Below are positions 25,689-34,178 of a stretch of DNA of 64,000 nucleotides, piece by piece. The notes under the pieces are model-generated. The model saw only the letters and a list, made by a program, of their open reading frames with translations, was not told where the DNA came from and searched no databases. Both the position numbers and the translations under genes were made by a program. Location of the stretch: NCBI GenBank assembly GCA_964420835.1, contig CAYQUO010000008.1:44789-108788 (forward strand), in the 5' to 3' direction. The stretch comes from CAYQUO01 sp964420835 (lineage in GTDB: Bacteria; Chloroflexota; Anaerolineae; Anaerolineales; Anaerolineaceae). How positions within the stretch are numbered: the stretch's first letter is position 1; each line of letters begins with the position of its first letter.

Positions 25689-26455
25689 TTCCCTTCCAAA
25701 CCATTTCTGCCCGTTAACAGTTCCTCTTCCGGCGAGAGAACGGCCTGGAACGTCTCCGTTTCTGTGTATATGAATGGTGGCCCCTGAATTGGGGCCGCCC
25801 ACCGAACCCCGTTAATGATAACCTTTTGGATTTCCGGCTGATGGTATACGGGAAATGTTTCATGCCCGGGGCTGAAGTAGAATATTTTTCCCCTCCCCCG
25901 GTGGTAACAACACCCACTGCGAAACACTTCTCCTCCTGAATACCAGTTGATAAAAATGATTGTATCCGGTGCGGGGATGTCAAAGTACTCACCATACATT
26001 TCATCCCGGGGAATGACGAAAAATGCCGGCACTCCATCAGCAATTGGGTGGCCGGGAGAGACAGCCCACACCCTCACGTGGTCTGTCCCTTCACGCCAGC
26101 GCAAAGAGCAGGTTGTACCCATCAATCGCTTGAATAATTTGGAGTGGTGACCTGAATGAAGAACCACCAGGCCCATTCCCTGCAGCACCCGCTGCCGAAC
26201 CCGTTCGACAATTTCATCCTTGACCTCATCGTGCGCCATGTGGCCCCACCAGGTAAGAACATCCGTCCCTTCGAGCACCTTTTCGCTCAAGCCATGCTCC
26301 GGTTCATCCAGCGTGGCGGTGTGAACCTGACAACCAGCCTTTGTTAAAAAACCAGCCAACACTTGATGTATGCCATTTGGATAGATCGCCTTAACTCCGT
26401 CATGCAATTGTTCATGCCGGTTTTCATTCCATACTGTGACACGTAATTTTTTCAT
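25685..26455 (-). CDS. ThuA-like protein (trehalose utilization family)
   Basis: A 256-residue protein with the class I glutamine-amidotransferase-like fold of the ThuA family. Seen: RVTVWNENRHEQ at the N-terminus, DVLTWWGHMAHDEV, GMGLVVLHSGHHSKLFK, FVIPRDEMYGEYFDIP, and GKIFYFSPGHETFPVYHQPE with the family GHE motif. ThuA proteins accompany sugar 3-dehydrogenases and are thought to act on 3-keto-glycosides or related oxidised sugars. That fits its place between a Gfo/Idh/MocA dehydrogenase and an isomerase-like TIM barrel. The ATG at 26455 (AGGA 10 bases upstream) is used instead of a far-upstream start that would overlap the dehydrogenase gene. Confidence 0.85.
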   Translation of the reverse strand: MKKLRVTVWNENRHEQLHDGVKAIYPNGIHQVLAGFLTKAGCQVHTATLDEPEHGLSEKVLEGTDVLTWWGHMAHDEVKDEIVERVRQRVLQGMGLVVLHSGHHSKLFKRLMGTTCSLRWREGTDHVRVWAVSPGHPIADGVPAFFVIPRDEMYGEYFDIPAPDTIIFINWYSGGEVFRSGCCYHRGRGKIFYFSPGHETFPVYHQPEIQKVIINGVRWAAPIQGPPFIYTETETFQAVLSPEEELLTGRNGLEGK

Positions 26456-26471
26456 TTTCTTTTCGTCCTGC

Positions 26472-27497
26472 CTAATTGGAGATATGGACAATTTTGCCAC
26501 CCCGGTCTGCAGATTCAACAATGGCATCCCAGAGCTTCGCCATTCGTAAACCCACCTCCGGCGGGCATGGGTTTTCCAGCCTGCCCTCACGCACCATCAG
26601 GAATTGCTGCCAGGCGCCCAGGCTGCCAGGAACCTTCACTGCAGCCGGTTCCCGCTCTCCGTGCCGTTGCAGTTCAAGCCGTTCTCCCCACATGCCGGTG
26701 TGAATGATCCCGTGTGTGCAATAAACCCAAATCTGTGACTCACATGACGGAATGGTATCACCACAGGCTGTAAGTGAAACCATGGCTCCGGACTTCAACC
26801 GTCCCATGACTGTTGCCAGAATATCCACCCGGGTATTTCGGTTATCCATCCAGGCTGCCACTTCAATAAAATCCTCCCCGGCAAGGTCTGCAGTGGTATT
26901 AAGAAGGTGAGCTCCCGTATCAAAAAGGAAACCTCCCCCTGCAAGGGCGGGATCCTGTCTCCATGTGCCTCTCTTCTCCTCCTTCCAATTTTGCCAGGTC
27001 GCACCAGTAATATTCAGGATATCCCCCAACTCACCACTTCGCAACATCCTGCTGGCAAGGCGAATTTGCGGTGAAAGGCTCCCATTAAATGCAACCACGA
27101 GCAATCTGCCCGACCGGTTGCGGACAGCGATCAGTTCTTCCGCTTCTGTTGCTGAAACCACCATGGGCTTTTCCAGGAGGACATCCAGACCCGCCTCCAA
27201 ACATGCCCGGGCTTGAGCAGAATGGGACGCATGCGGTGTGACGATGAGCGCTGCATCCAAGGACCCTTTGTAATTCTGCAAGAGCCTTTCAAGGTCCTTC
27301 TCATTCGGAGGCGGCTGGAGCCCAACCCTGGTAAAACACTTGGCAAACTCATCATATGCAGCATCAGAAGGGTCAGAAACAACCGGTATTGTGGTTGTGT
27401 CCAATTGGAGAAGGATTTTTTCCAGGTGCTCTCTCGCCATCGACCCGCAACCAATGACCGCAACCCTGACCTTTCCAGGTTCGATGTTATCAACCAT
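26472..27497 (-). CDS. Gfo/Idh/MocA-family oxidoreductase
   Basis: A 341-residue NAD(P)-dependent sugar or polyol dehydrogenase. The nucleotide-binding VAVIGCGSMA is at about 11-20. The catalytic Lys is in VLLEKPM, and the active-site Asp/His pair is in GGGFLFDTGAHLLN, as in inositol 2-dehydrogenases and glucose-fructose oxidoreductases. It is the first gene of the leftward operon (dehydrogenase, ThuA-like, TIM barrel, IolI-like) and has GAGGAG 7 bases before the ATG. A weak promoter candidate (TTGTAC, 17, TATTAA on the minus strand near 27545-27575) lies upstream. In the proposed pathway it would oxidise the polyol freed from the diester. Confidence 0.9.
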   Translation of the reverse strand: MVDNIEPGKVRVAVIGCGSMAREHLEKILLQLDTTTIPVVSDPSDAAYDEFAKCFTRVGLQPPPNEKDLERLLQNYKGSLDAALIVTPHASHSAQARACLEAGLDVLLEKPMVVSATEAEELIAVRNRSGRLLVVAFNGSLSPQIRLASRMLRSGELGDILNITGATWQNWKEEKRGTWRQDPALAGGGFLFDTGAHLLNTTADLAGEDFIEVAAWMDNRNTRVDILATVMGRLKSGAMVSLTACGDTIPSCESQIWVYCTHGIIHTGMWGERLELQRHGEREPAAVKVPGSLGAWQQFLMVREGRLENPCPPEVGLRMAKLWDAIVESADRGGKIVHISN

Positions 27498-27743
27498 ATG
27501 TCACTCCTCAATTTTAATCAATGATAATTTCCTTCAAATGGACTAAATGTTAATACCAGTAATGGGACCATTGTACAAAACCGGAAATAAAAAATCAAGA
27601 TAAACCCATCCCCCATTCAACTGTATCCAATAAGAACAATCCTTTGAAGACAACATTGCGTTAATCAAGCATATAATAATCCAAGGGGTTCTCTTTCTTA
27701 CCCAAACCATCCATAAGTATTCAATTCCGATCAGGAGGGAGCA

Positions 27744-29342
27744 ATGGCTGTGCAAATTACCGGGTATGGAGGCGTCTCCGACATAGGAGGGAACAAATTT
27801 CTCCTTGAAGATGGAGCGACCCGTTTAATGTTGGATTTTGGGACCAGTTTTTCTGAGGTTGGAAAATACTATAATGAATTCCTCAGACCAAGATCGGCCA
27901 GGGGAACGCTTGACCTGCTAATGCTTGGTATCATCCCCCCACTTGAAGGCCTTTACAGAAAAGACCTGGAACCGCCCAAACTATGGGAACGTATTCGCAG
28001 CAAACATGGCACTTACCGGGATTTACGGAGAAAAGATCAGCTGACGCCCGTAATTAACGGAGTATTGGTCAGCCATGCGCACCTGGATCACATTGGAGAC
28101 ATATCATACTTGGATGAAAGGATCCCCATTATTACCACCCGGGAAAGTGCATTTATCGGGCGGGCAATGCAGGTAACAGGGACCGGCAGCATGGAGCGCG
28201 AGATCATTTTGGTAAACCCACGGGAGGCGGGAGCAGGGGGCGAATTAAAATCGATTGCTTCCAACCCATACCGGTTACGACCTTTCTTATTTTTGGATGG
28301 AGACTTTCCAACCCCTGATTCGCAAGGCTTCTGGCAAAACGCAGGCAGCGGCAGCAGGAAAGGGATCCAAACTGTTCCAGGAACCGACATGGATTTCCTC
28401 GCTCATCACCAAATCAAGTGGTGGCCAGTGGATCACTCAATTCCTGGTGCATCCGGTTTCGCCATTAAGACCACGGCAGGCTGGGTGGCATACACCGGTG
28501 ATATTCGTTTTCATGGAATTAACGGAGCCAGCACCTTCAAATTTGCTGAAGACCTGGCGTCGCTGCGACCAGTGGCGCTGCTTTGTGAAGGGACCCACAT
28601 CGACCCTGACCACCCTGGGAGCAAACCCTTCCCGGAAACTGAAATCATGGATCGTGTACTACCCATCCTGGAGCGATTCACCGGCAGGCTGGCCATCGCG
28701 GATTTTGGGCCCCGCAACCTGGAAAGACTGCTTGTGTTTCTGGAAATTGCCCGTGCGACCAGCCGCATGCTCCTGGTCCAGCCAAAGGATATTTATTTAC
28801 TGACTGCCATGCACTTGGCAGATCCCGAAAAAAATCCCGCTCCGGAAAACCTGGAAGGGTTGGGAATGTATGCCGATCCAAAAGTTTCACCAAAACCGTG
28901 GGAAATGATTGTTCGCGCCAAATGGTCCGACAGGACGGCAACTCCGGAGATCGTCAAGGATGCACCAGGCGATTACCTTCTAGCCTTTAGCCTCTGGGAC
29001 CTGAACGACCTCCCCGACCTGGAAGGCATCAATGGAGGTGTATACCTTTTTTCCAACAGCCGTGCATACGATGACGAGCAACAAGCTGACCTTGACCGGC
29101 TGCGGGCATGGGTGGCCTGGCTTGGATTGGAATTGGTTGGGGATCCGGATGATCCAACGTCGCCATCCCTCCACACCTCCGGCCACGCCAGCGGACCTGA
29201 ACTGGTTGAGTTTGTTCGTATTGTCCGCCCAAAAAACCTGATTCCCATCCACACCGCACATGCCGGTTGGTGGAAGGATCAGTTCAAGGAGTTACCGATT
29301 AGAATCCTCCCACTGACTTGCTCACAAGCCATGAGGTTATAG
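27744..29342 (+). CDS. MBL-fold RNA-metabolising hydrolase (RNase J/beta-CASP-like)
   Basis: A 532-residue metallo-beta-lactamase-fold protein. Zinc motif 2 is HAHLDHIGD at about 112-120; ITGYGGVSDIGGNKFLL opens the fold; VDHSIPGASGFAIKT and AYTGDIRFHG give the later metal ligands. The C-terminal HTSGHASGPELVEFVRIVRPKNLIPIHTA is the RMMBL signature of RNase J and CPSF73-type nucleases. Compared with RNase J it is shorter at the C-terminus and has a long insertion after the first strands (about 40-100). It probably processes or degrades RNA, but substrate and exo/endo mode are open. AGGAGGGA lies right before the ATG. Confidence 0.88.
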   Translation: MAVQITGYGGVSDIGGNKFLLEDGATRLMLDFGTSFSEVGKYYNEFLRPRSARGTLDLLMLGIIPPLEGLYRKDLEPPKLWERIRSKHGTYRDLRRKDQLTPVINGVLVSHAHLDHIGDISYLDERIPIITTRESAFIGRAMQVTGTGSMEREIILVNPREAGAGGELKSIASNPYRLRPFLFLDGDFPTPDSQGFWQNAGSGSRKGIQTVPGTDMDFLAHHQIKWWPVDHSIPGASGFAIKTTAGWVAYTGDIRFHGINGASTFKFAEDLASLRPVALLCEGTHIDPDHPGSKPFPETEIMDRVLPILERFTGRLAIADFGPRNLERLLVFLEIARATSRMLLVQPKDIYLLTAMHLADPEKNPAPENLEGLGMYADPKVSPKPWEMIVRAKWSDRTATPEIVKDAPGDYLLAFSLWDLNDLPDLEGINGGVYLFSNSRAYDDEQQADLDRLRAWVAWLGLELVGDPDDPTSPSLHTSGHASGPELVEFVRIVRPKNLIPIHTAHAGWWKDQFKELPIRILPLTCSQAMRL

Positions 29343-29487
29343 AGGAAGATTTTTTCTCTTATCTGCTGATACATGAAGACTCGTATTGTTTTTCCCAACT
29401 GCCAAGAACTGCGGATGCTGAGGTTCAACATGATAAAAGAGTATCTTAATCCAAGTCCGCGCTCTTCTCTTTTCCATGTATATTCTC

Positions 29488-29493
29488 TATAAT
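29488..29493 (+). promoter_or_regulatory. -10 box directly before the RSH gene (leaderless start)
   Basis: TATAAT ends 7 bases before the ATG at 29501, so transcription is expected to begin at or next to the start codon. No Shine-Dalgarno sequence is present. The -35 region is poor. Confidence 0.5.
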
Positions 29494-29500
29494 TACACCA

Positions 29501-31357
29501 ATGGTAAAAGTTCAACAGGTACACGAGATCCGGCCCAAACTGGAGGACGAATTTGCCCCCGGAAAATTCATCCCCCGGACCAAAGCCATCCAGGAAGCGT
29601 ACGATTGGGGGTTGGAGCTTCATAAAGGGCAAAAACGGCTAAGCGGAGAGCCGTATTTTGAAACCCATTGTGGATGGGTGGCTGGATTTTTGGATAACCT
29701 TGTGGGGATAGAAAGCTGGACAATTGCCGCCTTGCTCCATGATACCGTTGAAGACAGGGGGGGCAGCCTGGATCAGATCCGGAAGAGGTTTCCCGGGCCA
29801 CTTGGAGAGGAAGTGGCTTACATTGTCGATGGCGTGACCAAGTTAAGTGCGCCGCGAAGCGGCCGCTCAAGGGAGCTTGAAACCCTGCAGAAGATTGCCA
29901 GTTTTCGTGACCCGGCAATCTTTCTGGTTAAACTTGCAGATAAAAGTCACAACGTGCTGACATTGCAGCATATGTCCAAAGAGAAGCGGCGCCAAAAAGC
30001 CCAGGAGGCCATCCGGGCTTACGGCCGGCTGGCAGGGATTCTTAATTGCTACCGCTGGAGGCGCTGGCTGGAGGATATGGCCTTCCCATTTGCCGAACCG
30101 GAAATCTACGACACCGTCAAGGCAAAAGTGGATGGCGACGCCCGTGTGAATCCGGCATTCATCAACCCAATGATGCAAAAATTGGCCAAGGTAATGAGAA
30201 AGGCTGGTGTCCAGGGACGGGTGGAGATCATCGTCAACGGCTATTGGCAGGCCTGGCAAAAATTACGCCATATGGCCCGCTCAAGAAAAGCCTCGATGGA
30301 GAGTTTTTCAACCTTAAATGACCTTATCAGTTTTCGGTTAATCGTAACCAACAACCAGGAACGGGACTGTTATTTGCTGCTTTCGGAAGTGAACCGATTT
30401 CTTGGACCCTATATCGATCAGAACCGATTTGATGATTACATCGCCTGTCCGCAAAATGGCTACCGAGCTTTACAGGTCACCGCTTGGCTGCCAGAATATG
30501 GCGCAGTGGAGGTGGCCATTGCAACAGACCAAATGGAAGGCGAGAATTTGTGGGGAATCGTTTACCGGATAAAAAACCAAATGGACCTGAGCGTGTATCG
30601 GACGATTGAGATCCTTACACCAACAGGCGGCGCCCGTTTTCTCCCCGAAAACTCAACAGTCCTTGATGCCATTGCGTCCATACAACAGGAATTTCTATTG
30701 GATAAGATCAGCGCGGTGGAGGTAAATGGCAACCTGGCCCGGCTGCCTGAAAAGGTGCATGCCGGGGATATTGTAGAGGTGATCACCGGAGGCGGGAGAC
30801 TTACTCCAAGCCCTGAATGGTTGAATTTTTGCAATGATTCAACGGCACGCTTATTGAGGGTCGTATTGGAGAATAAGGCATTAAAATCGGCTGCTGATGA
30901 CGGAAGGGAAAAGGTAAAACCAATCATCGCCGAGGAGGGAATCCTGGCGCTGGAGGATGTTCAAGCCCTGCAAAGCGACCTGACAGACAGTTTAATCGCC
31001 AGGCTTGCCTGCGCAAGCCTGGAAGATGTGTACGTTGCCGTAGGTGCCGGGGCCATTCATCCATCGGAACTTTCATCAGCATTATTTGAAACCAGCATTT
31101 GCAGGAACAACCTGGGCTGGACTTCGCTCAACCTTCGTGCCAGCCCCAAGTCCAATCGGCCAGGAGTCCTTTCGCAACTGGCGGGCATCGTATCCAAACA
31201 TGGCGGAAACATTCTTAGGGCCATAAACAACACCGAAAGCAACGGTGATTTCACACTTCACCTGGTTGTCGGCGGGCTTTCGGAGGAGCAAAAACAGGCA
31301 ATGTATAAAGCCTACCAAAATTGTGGCATTGATATCATTTCCATTGAGATGGTTTGA
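29501..31357 (+). CDS. RelA/SpoT homologue with intact hydrolase and degenerate synthetase
   Basis: A 618-residue long RSH protein. The HD hydrolase domain is well kept: H40 in ELHKGQKRLSGEPYF, H55, HD at 79-80 in LLHDTVEDR, and KLADKSHN. The synthetase region (about 230-365) has lost the usual nucleotide-binding signature: GRPKHxYSIxxK is replaced by a region with WQAWQKLRHMARS, and ELQIRTxxMH by EVAIATDQME. The domain skeleton DLISFRLIV and DYIACPQNGYRALQ remains. A TGS domain (about 370-430) and a C-terminal ACT domain (about 540-616) follow. It probably degrades (p)ppGpp, or another alarmone, without making it. Start is a likely leaderless ATG. The stop overlaps the region of the next gene. 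Confidence 0.85.
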   Translation: MVKVQQVHEIRPKLEDEFAPGKFIPRTKAIQEAYDWGLELHKGQKRLSGEPYFETHCGWVAGFLDNLVGIESWTIAALLHDTVEDRGGSLDQIRKRFPGPLGEEVAYIVDGVTKLSAPRSGRSRELETLQKIASFRDPAIFLVKLADKSHNVLTLQHMSKEKRRQKAQEAIRAYGRLAGILNCYRWRRWLEDMAFPFAEPEIYDTVKAKVDGDARVNPAFINPMMQKLAKVMRKAGVQGRVEIIVNGYWQAWQKLRHMARSRKASMESFSTLNDLISFRLIVTNNQERDCYLLLSEVNRFLGPYIDQNRFDDYIACPQNGYRALQVTAWLPEYGAVEVAIATDQMEGENLWGIVYRIKNQMDLSVYRTIEILTPTGGARFLPENSTVLDAIASIQQEFLLDKISAVEVNGNLARLPEKVHAGDIVEVITGGGRLTPSPEWLNFCNDSTARLLRVVLENKALKSAADDGREKVKPIIAEEGILALEDVQALQSDLTDSLIARLACASLEDVYVAVGAGAIHPSELSSALFETSICRNNLGWTSLNLRASPKSNRPGVLSQLAGIVSKHGGNILRAINNTESNGDFTLHLVVGGLSEEQKQAMYKAYQNCGIDIISIEMV

Positions 31358-31362
31358 AATCC

Positions 31363-31854
31363 ATGGAGCTTGGCATTCTCTCAGACACCCATAATAATAT
31401 CGTCAACCTGAAAAAGGCACTCAAGGTTTTTCATGCATCAAACGTACAAATTCTGATACATTGCGGCGATATCACCGATCCCGCCGTTGCCAAAGAAATG
31501 AACGGCTTTAAGGTGATCCATGTCCTTGGAAATTGCGATGTAGACGCCGAAGGAATCAAGCACGCTTTGTTATCCTGTGACACCAACAACATCTCACAAG
31601 ATCAATACACCGGTTCGATCGAAAGGGTGCAATTTGCCGTCATCCACGGAGATGACCCTACCAAACTTCAACAGTTAATCGCAAGCGGTAATTATCATTT
31701 TGTCTTTCACGGGCACACCCACCGGCGACGGGATGAAACGATCGGTTTTTCCAGAGTAATCAACCCCGGAGCACTTGGCGGTCAGGATGTTCTTTCAAGA
31801 TCATTTTGTATTCTAGACCTGGCAAGTGGTTATATCCGTTTTCTTGAGGTTTGA
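31363..31854 (+). CDS. YfcE/MJ0936-family metallophosphodiesterase
   Basis: A 163-residue calcineurin-like phosphodiesterase of the small YfcE/Vps29 type. All metal motifs can be read: GILSDTHNN (D, H), HCGDITD (GD), LGNCD (GNxD), VIHGDD, and FHGHTHRR (GHTH). The C-terminal INPGAL is typical. These proteins cleave phosphodiesters in vitro with Mn2+; natural substrates are often unknown. ATG at 31363 is used; a TTG at 31354 that overlaps the RSH stop is an alternative. It is very likely co-transcribed with the RSH gene, which hints at a role in nucleotide signalling turnover (inference). Confidence 0.88.
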   Translation: MELGILSDTHNNIVNLKKALKVFHASNVQILIHCGDITDPAVAKEMNGFKVIHVLGNCDVDAEGIKHALLSCDTNNISQDQYTGSIERVQFAVIHGDDPTKLQQLIASGNYHFVFHGHTHRRRDETIGFSRVINPGALGGQDVLSRSFCILDLASGYIRFLEV

Positions 31855-32143
31855 GAGAAGAATTTAAGCCTGACAAGCCTGCTGCATGAATGCAGGGCAA
31901 AAACTGCAAACTTGGTCTTCAACCACTGTTAATCCAGAGTCCATAATAAGGTATGGGGGATCTGCAAGCCATTCAACCACTCCCCCGAAAACAAGACCCA
32001 AACGGGTGAATTTAAATGCGCACCGGAGGGGAGGATTTCATCTTGGTGGAATCATTTACAGTTCAACCGGTTATGCAAACATGACGACAAAGAACATGAT
32101 TGTGAAGGAGGATATTTAATTGGACAAGTTGGAATAACGCCCC
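31855..32143. other. Non-coding gap with hairpins between convergent genes
   Basis: 289 bases between yfcE and mtaB. A perfect GGGGGA/TCCCCC inverted repeat spans 31955-31986, and a short CTGCA/TGCAG hairpin lies near 31885. A 77-codon frame (31886-32119) has no ribosome binding site and no recognisable pattern, and an AAGGAGG near 32105 is followed by only five codons. I see no known RNA family here. Confidence 0.4.
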
Positions 32144-33427
32144 TCACTCATCTTTGATGATTGTTCCGGTGAAAAATCGCCCACCAATTGAATCAAGTCT
32201 GACCAGGCTGAAGCGGTTCCACAAATCTTCTTGAGAAGTAGCCAATACTTTTTGATAGTTATCCGTCAAACCTGTCATAACCCAGTTGCCATCTGGTTTC
32301 TGCTTCCCGCTCTCCCACAGAACCGAAACGATCGATCCAAGAAAAAATCGGCGGTAGGTTTCCGCAGATACATCCAATACATTCCTCATGCGACGGCTGC
32401 GAATTTTTGCAACCGCCTTTGGAACCCTTCCGGGGTAAGAAGCCGCAAGCGTTCCAACCCTCGGCGAATACGGAAAGACATGGCCCCCGGAAAATGCCAT
32501 TCTGCGAACATATTCCAGGCTATCTTCGAATTCAGTTTCAGTTTCACCGGGGAAACCTACAATAATATCGGTGGTAACAGCCATATCCGGACAAACCTTA
32601 CGGGCCATATGGACAAACTCGGCGTACTTCTCTGGGGTTATCCTCCTTTTCATCCTTTTTAACACGGATGCAGAGCCCGATTGAAGTGGAAGGTGAAGGT
32701 GACGGCAGATCCGTTTATTTTCCCACAGGGAAAAGAAACGCTCGTCCAGGTCCCATGGCTCCAGGGATGAAAACCTTATTCGAGGAATACTGCTTTCATG
32801 TAAGAGCATGCAAACGAGGTCGTACAACCTGGTGGGAGGATCCAAGTCCAAACCCCATGATCCCAGGTGCACTCCGGTCAAGACAACTTCCCGTGCACCT
32901 CCCAATTCAGCAGCCTGAACATACTGAAGCACCAGTTCCTTGGGGGCACTCCGACTGCGGCCCCTGGCAACCCGGGTAATACAATACGAGCAGAAATTGT
33001 CACACCCCTCCTGGGCTTTAATAAAGGCCCGCGTTCGCCTGTGAATGCCAGGAAGGGCATGCCTGGCAATTGGAAGATCCAACACCCTGCTGCTTTGATC
33101 GCCGATGGTCCATCTAACCAGGTCAGGCTTTTGGTCGTTGTTTACGATCATAATCTCCCCCGGGATGGCTGAAGCCTCCGCAGGATCCATGGTTGCCCAG
33201 CATCCGGTTATAACCACCTGGCGTGCGCCCGCTTTTACCGCCTGGCGTACTTTCTGGCGAGAATCGGCTGCAGCCGCCGAAGTTACAGTACAGGAATTTA
33301 ATATGACCAGATCCGCGCCGGCAGGATGTTCCAGTAGTTCATGGCCGGCATTCACAAACTGACCAGCCATAATTTCAATCTCACTTTGATTTAATCGACA
33401 ACCAACACAATCCAGGTAGATCTTCAC
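32144..33427 (-). CDS. mtaB: tRNA t6A37 methylthiotransferase MtaB
   Basis: A 427-residue radical SAM methylthiotransferase of the MiaB family. It adds a methylthio group to t6A at tRNA position 37. The N-terminal UPF0004 domain has GCRLNQSE, NSCTV and GCWATMDPA, whose cysteines hold the auxiliary cluster. The radical SAM cluster is in QEGCDNFCSYCITRVARGRSRS (CxxxCxxC). FPGETETEFE and a C-terminal TRAM-like domain (about 365-427) follow. GCRLNQ rather than the MiaB version GCQMN points to MtaB. There is no other tRNA gene nearby; the next gene in the same direction upstream starts 20 bases away. Confidence 0.92.
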   Translation of the reverse strand: MKIYLDCVGCRLNQSEIEIMAGQFVNAGHELLEHPAGADLVILNSCTVTSAAAADSRQKVRQAVKAGARQVVITGCWATMDPAEASAIPGEIMIVNNDQKPDLVRWTIGDQSSRVLDLPIARHALPGIHRRTRAFIKAQEGCDNFCSYCITRVARGRSRSAPKELVLQYVQAAELGGAREVVLTGVHLGSWGLDLDPPTRLYDLVCMLLHESSIPRIRFSSLEPWDLDERFFSLWENKRICRHLHLPLQSGSASVLKRMKRRITPEKYAEFVHMARKVCPDMAVTTDIIVGFPGETETEFEDSLEYVRRMAFSGGHVFPYSPRVGTLAASYPGRVPKAVAKIRSRRMRNVLDVSAETYRRFFLGSIVSVLWESGKQKPDGNWVMTGLTDNYQKVLATSQEDLWNRFSLVRLDSIGGRFFTGTIIKDE

Positions 33428-33447
33428 TAACCCAATAATACCTTGAA

Positions 33448-34164
33448 TTATGGTTTTAGAACACGAAAGTCATCAAAAATAATATCAACACCCGGCACTT
33501 GATATGAACCCGCCATCAAGCCAACCTTCCCATGGATCAGTTTCGGGTCACCAACTTCGTATATCAGGTCATCATTTACCAGGAAAGTCAACCGGGGACC
33601 GACGCATTGAGCTTCCAGGCGGTTTGGAGCGGATGCCTGTTTAATCCGGGCATCAAACTGCAATTTACCCCCGGTGATCACCTCAAAATCACCATCCATT
33701 ACGCGGGCAATTCCACCATATCCATCACTGCCAACCAGGAATGTGTAATAATTCCCTTCATCCTGATACCGGCAAACCAAACCATACAAATTATCCACTG
33801 GCCCACCAGCCATCGCGGCTGTCACCTGGACTTTACTGTCCTGAAAACTTAACCCCGGGCTTGTTCGAAAATCAAAATACGGTTGCCGGACGACCATCCT
33901 CAACCAGCCGGTGTCGTATTCCACCGACGAAATATGATCAGACCAGGTATCCCAGCCACTTTTTGGGTCTGAAAAATCATCCATGAAAAGAATACTTGAG
34001 TCATTGATCTGATTTTCAGCAACCGGTATCCAATTCGAAAAGATACACCCGATATTCATTATGCCAATGCCCAAAAAAGCCAGGAGAAGCCAGGGATGGA
34101 TCCTGGCTTGAACTGCTGTCAACATCCCATCCTGATATTTGGATTGCTGATCGAACCCTGGCAT
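33448..34164 (-). CDS. Putative lipoprotein with LamG-like fold
   Basis: A 238-residue exported protein. A membrane segment at about 24-40 ends in a plausible lipobox (NIGC, Cys40). The mature part has the pattern DDFSDPKSGWDTW, then VQVTAAMAG, GLVCRYQDEGNYYTFLV and a final VGLMAGSYQVPGVDIIFDDFRVL. This is the rhythm of DUF1080/LamG-like jelly-roll domains that bind sugars. No catalytic residues can be named. It starts 14 bases after the TPR gene's stop on the same strand and so probably belongs to its transcript. The start at 34164 has AGGA about 12 bases upstream; a Met 13 codons later is an alternative. Confidence 0.7.
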   Translation of the reverse strand: MPGFDQQSKYQDGMLTAVQARIHPWLLLAFLGIGIMNIGCIFSNWIPVAENQINDSSILFMDDFSDPKSGWDTWSDHISSVEYDTGWLRMVVRQPYFDFRTSPGLSFQDSKVQVTAAMAGGPVDNLYGLVCRYQDEGNYYTFLVGSDGYGGIARVMDGDFEVITGGKLQFDARIKQASAPNRLEAQCVGPRLTFLVNDDLIYEVGDPKLIHGKVGLMAGSYQVPGVDIIFDDFRVLKP

Positions 34165-34178
34165 GGTCGCTGGTTTTC

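Noticed and set aside
27644..27677. TTGAAG and TATAAT upstream of the MBL-fold gene as a promoter
   Set aside because: The spacer is 22 bases, too long; no other -35 fits.
31870..31960. Segment with GCAGGGCAAA resembling the start of a GEMM (c-di-GMP) riboswitch
   Set aside because: The rest of the motif (GACGCAAAGCCTCC and the second helix) is absent, and no gene begins downstream in that direction.
31886..32119. 77-codon plus-strand frame
   Set aside because: No ribosome binding site, low-complexity composition, no family pattern.
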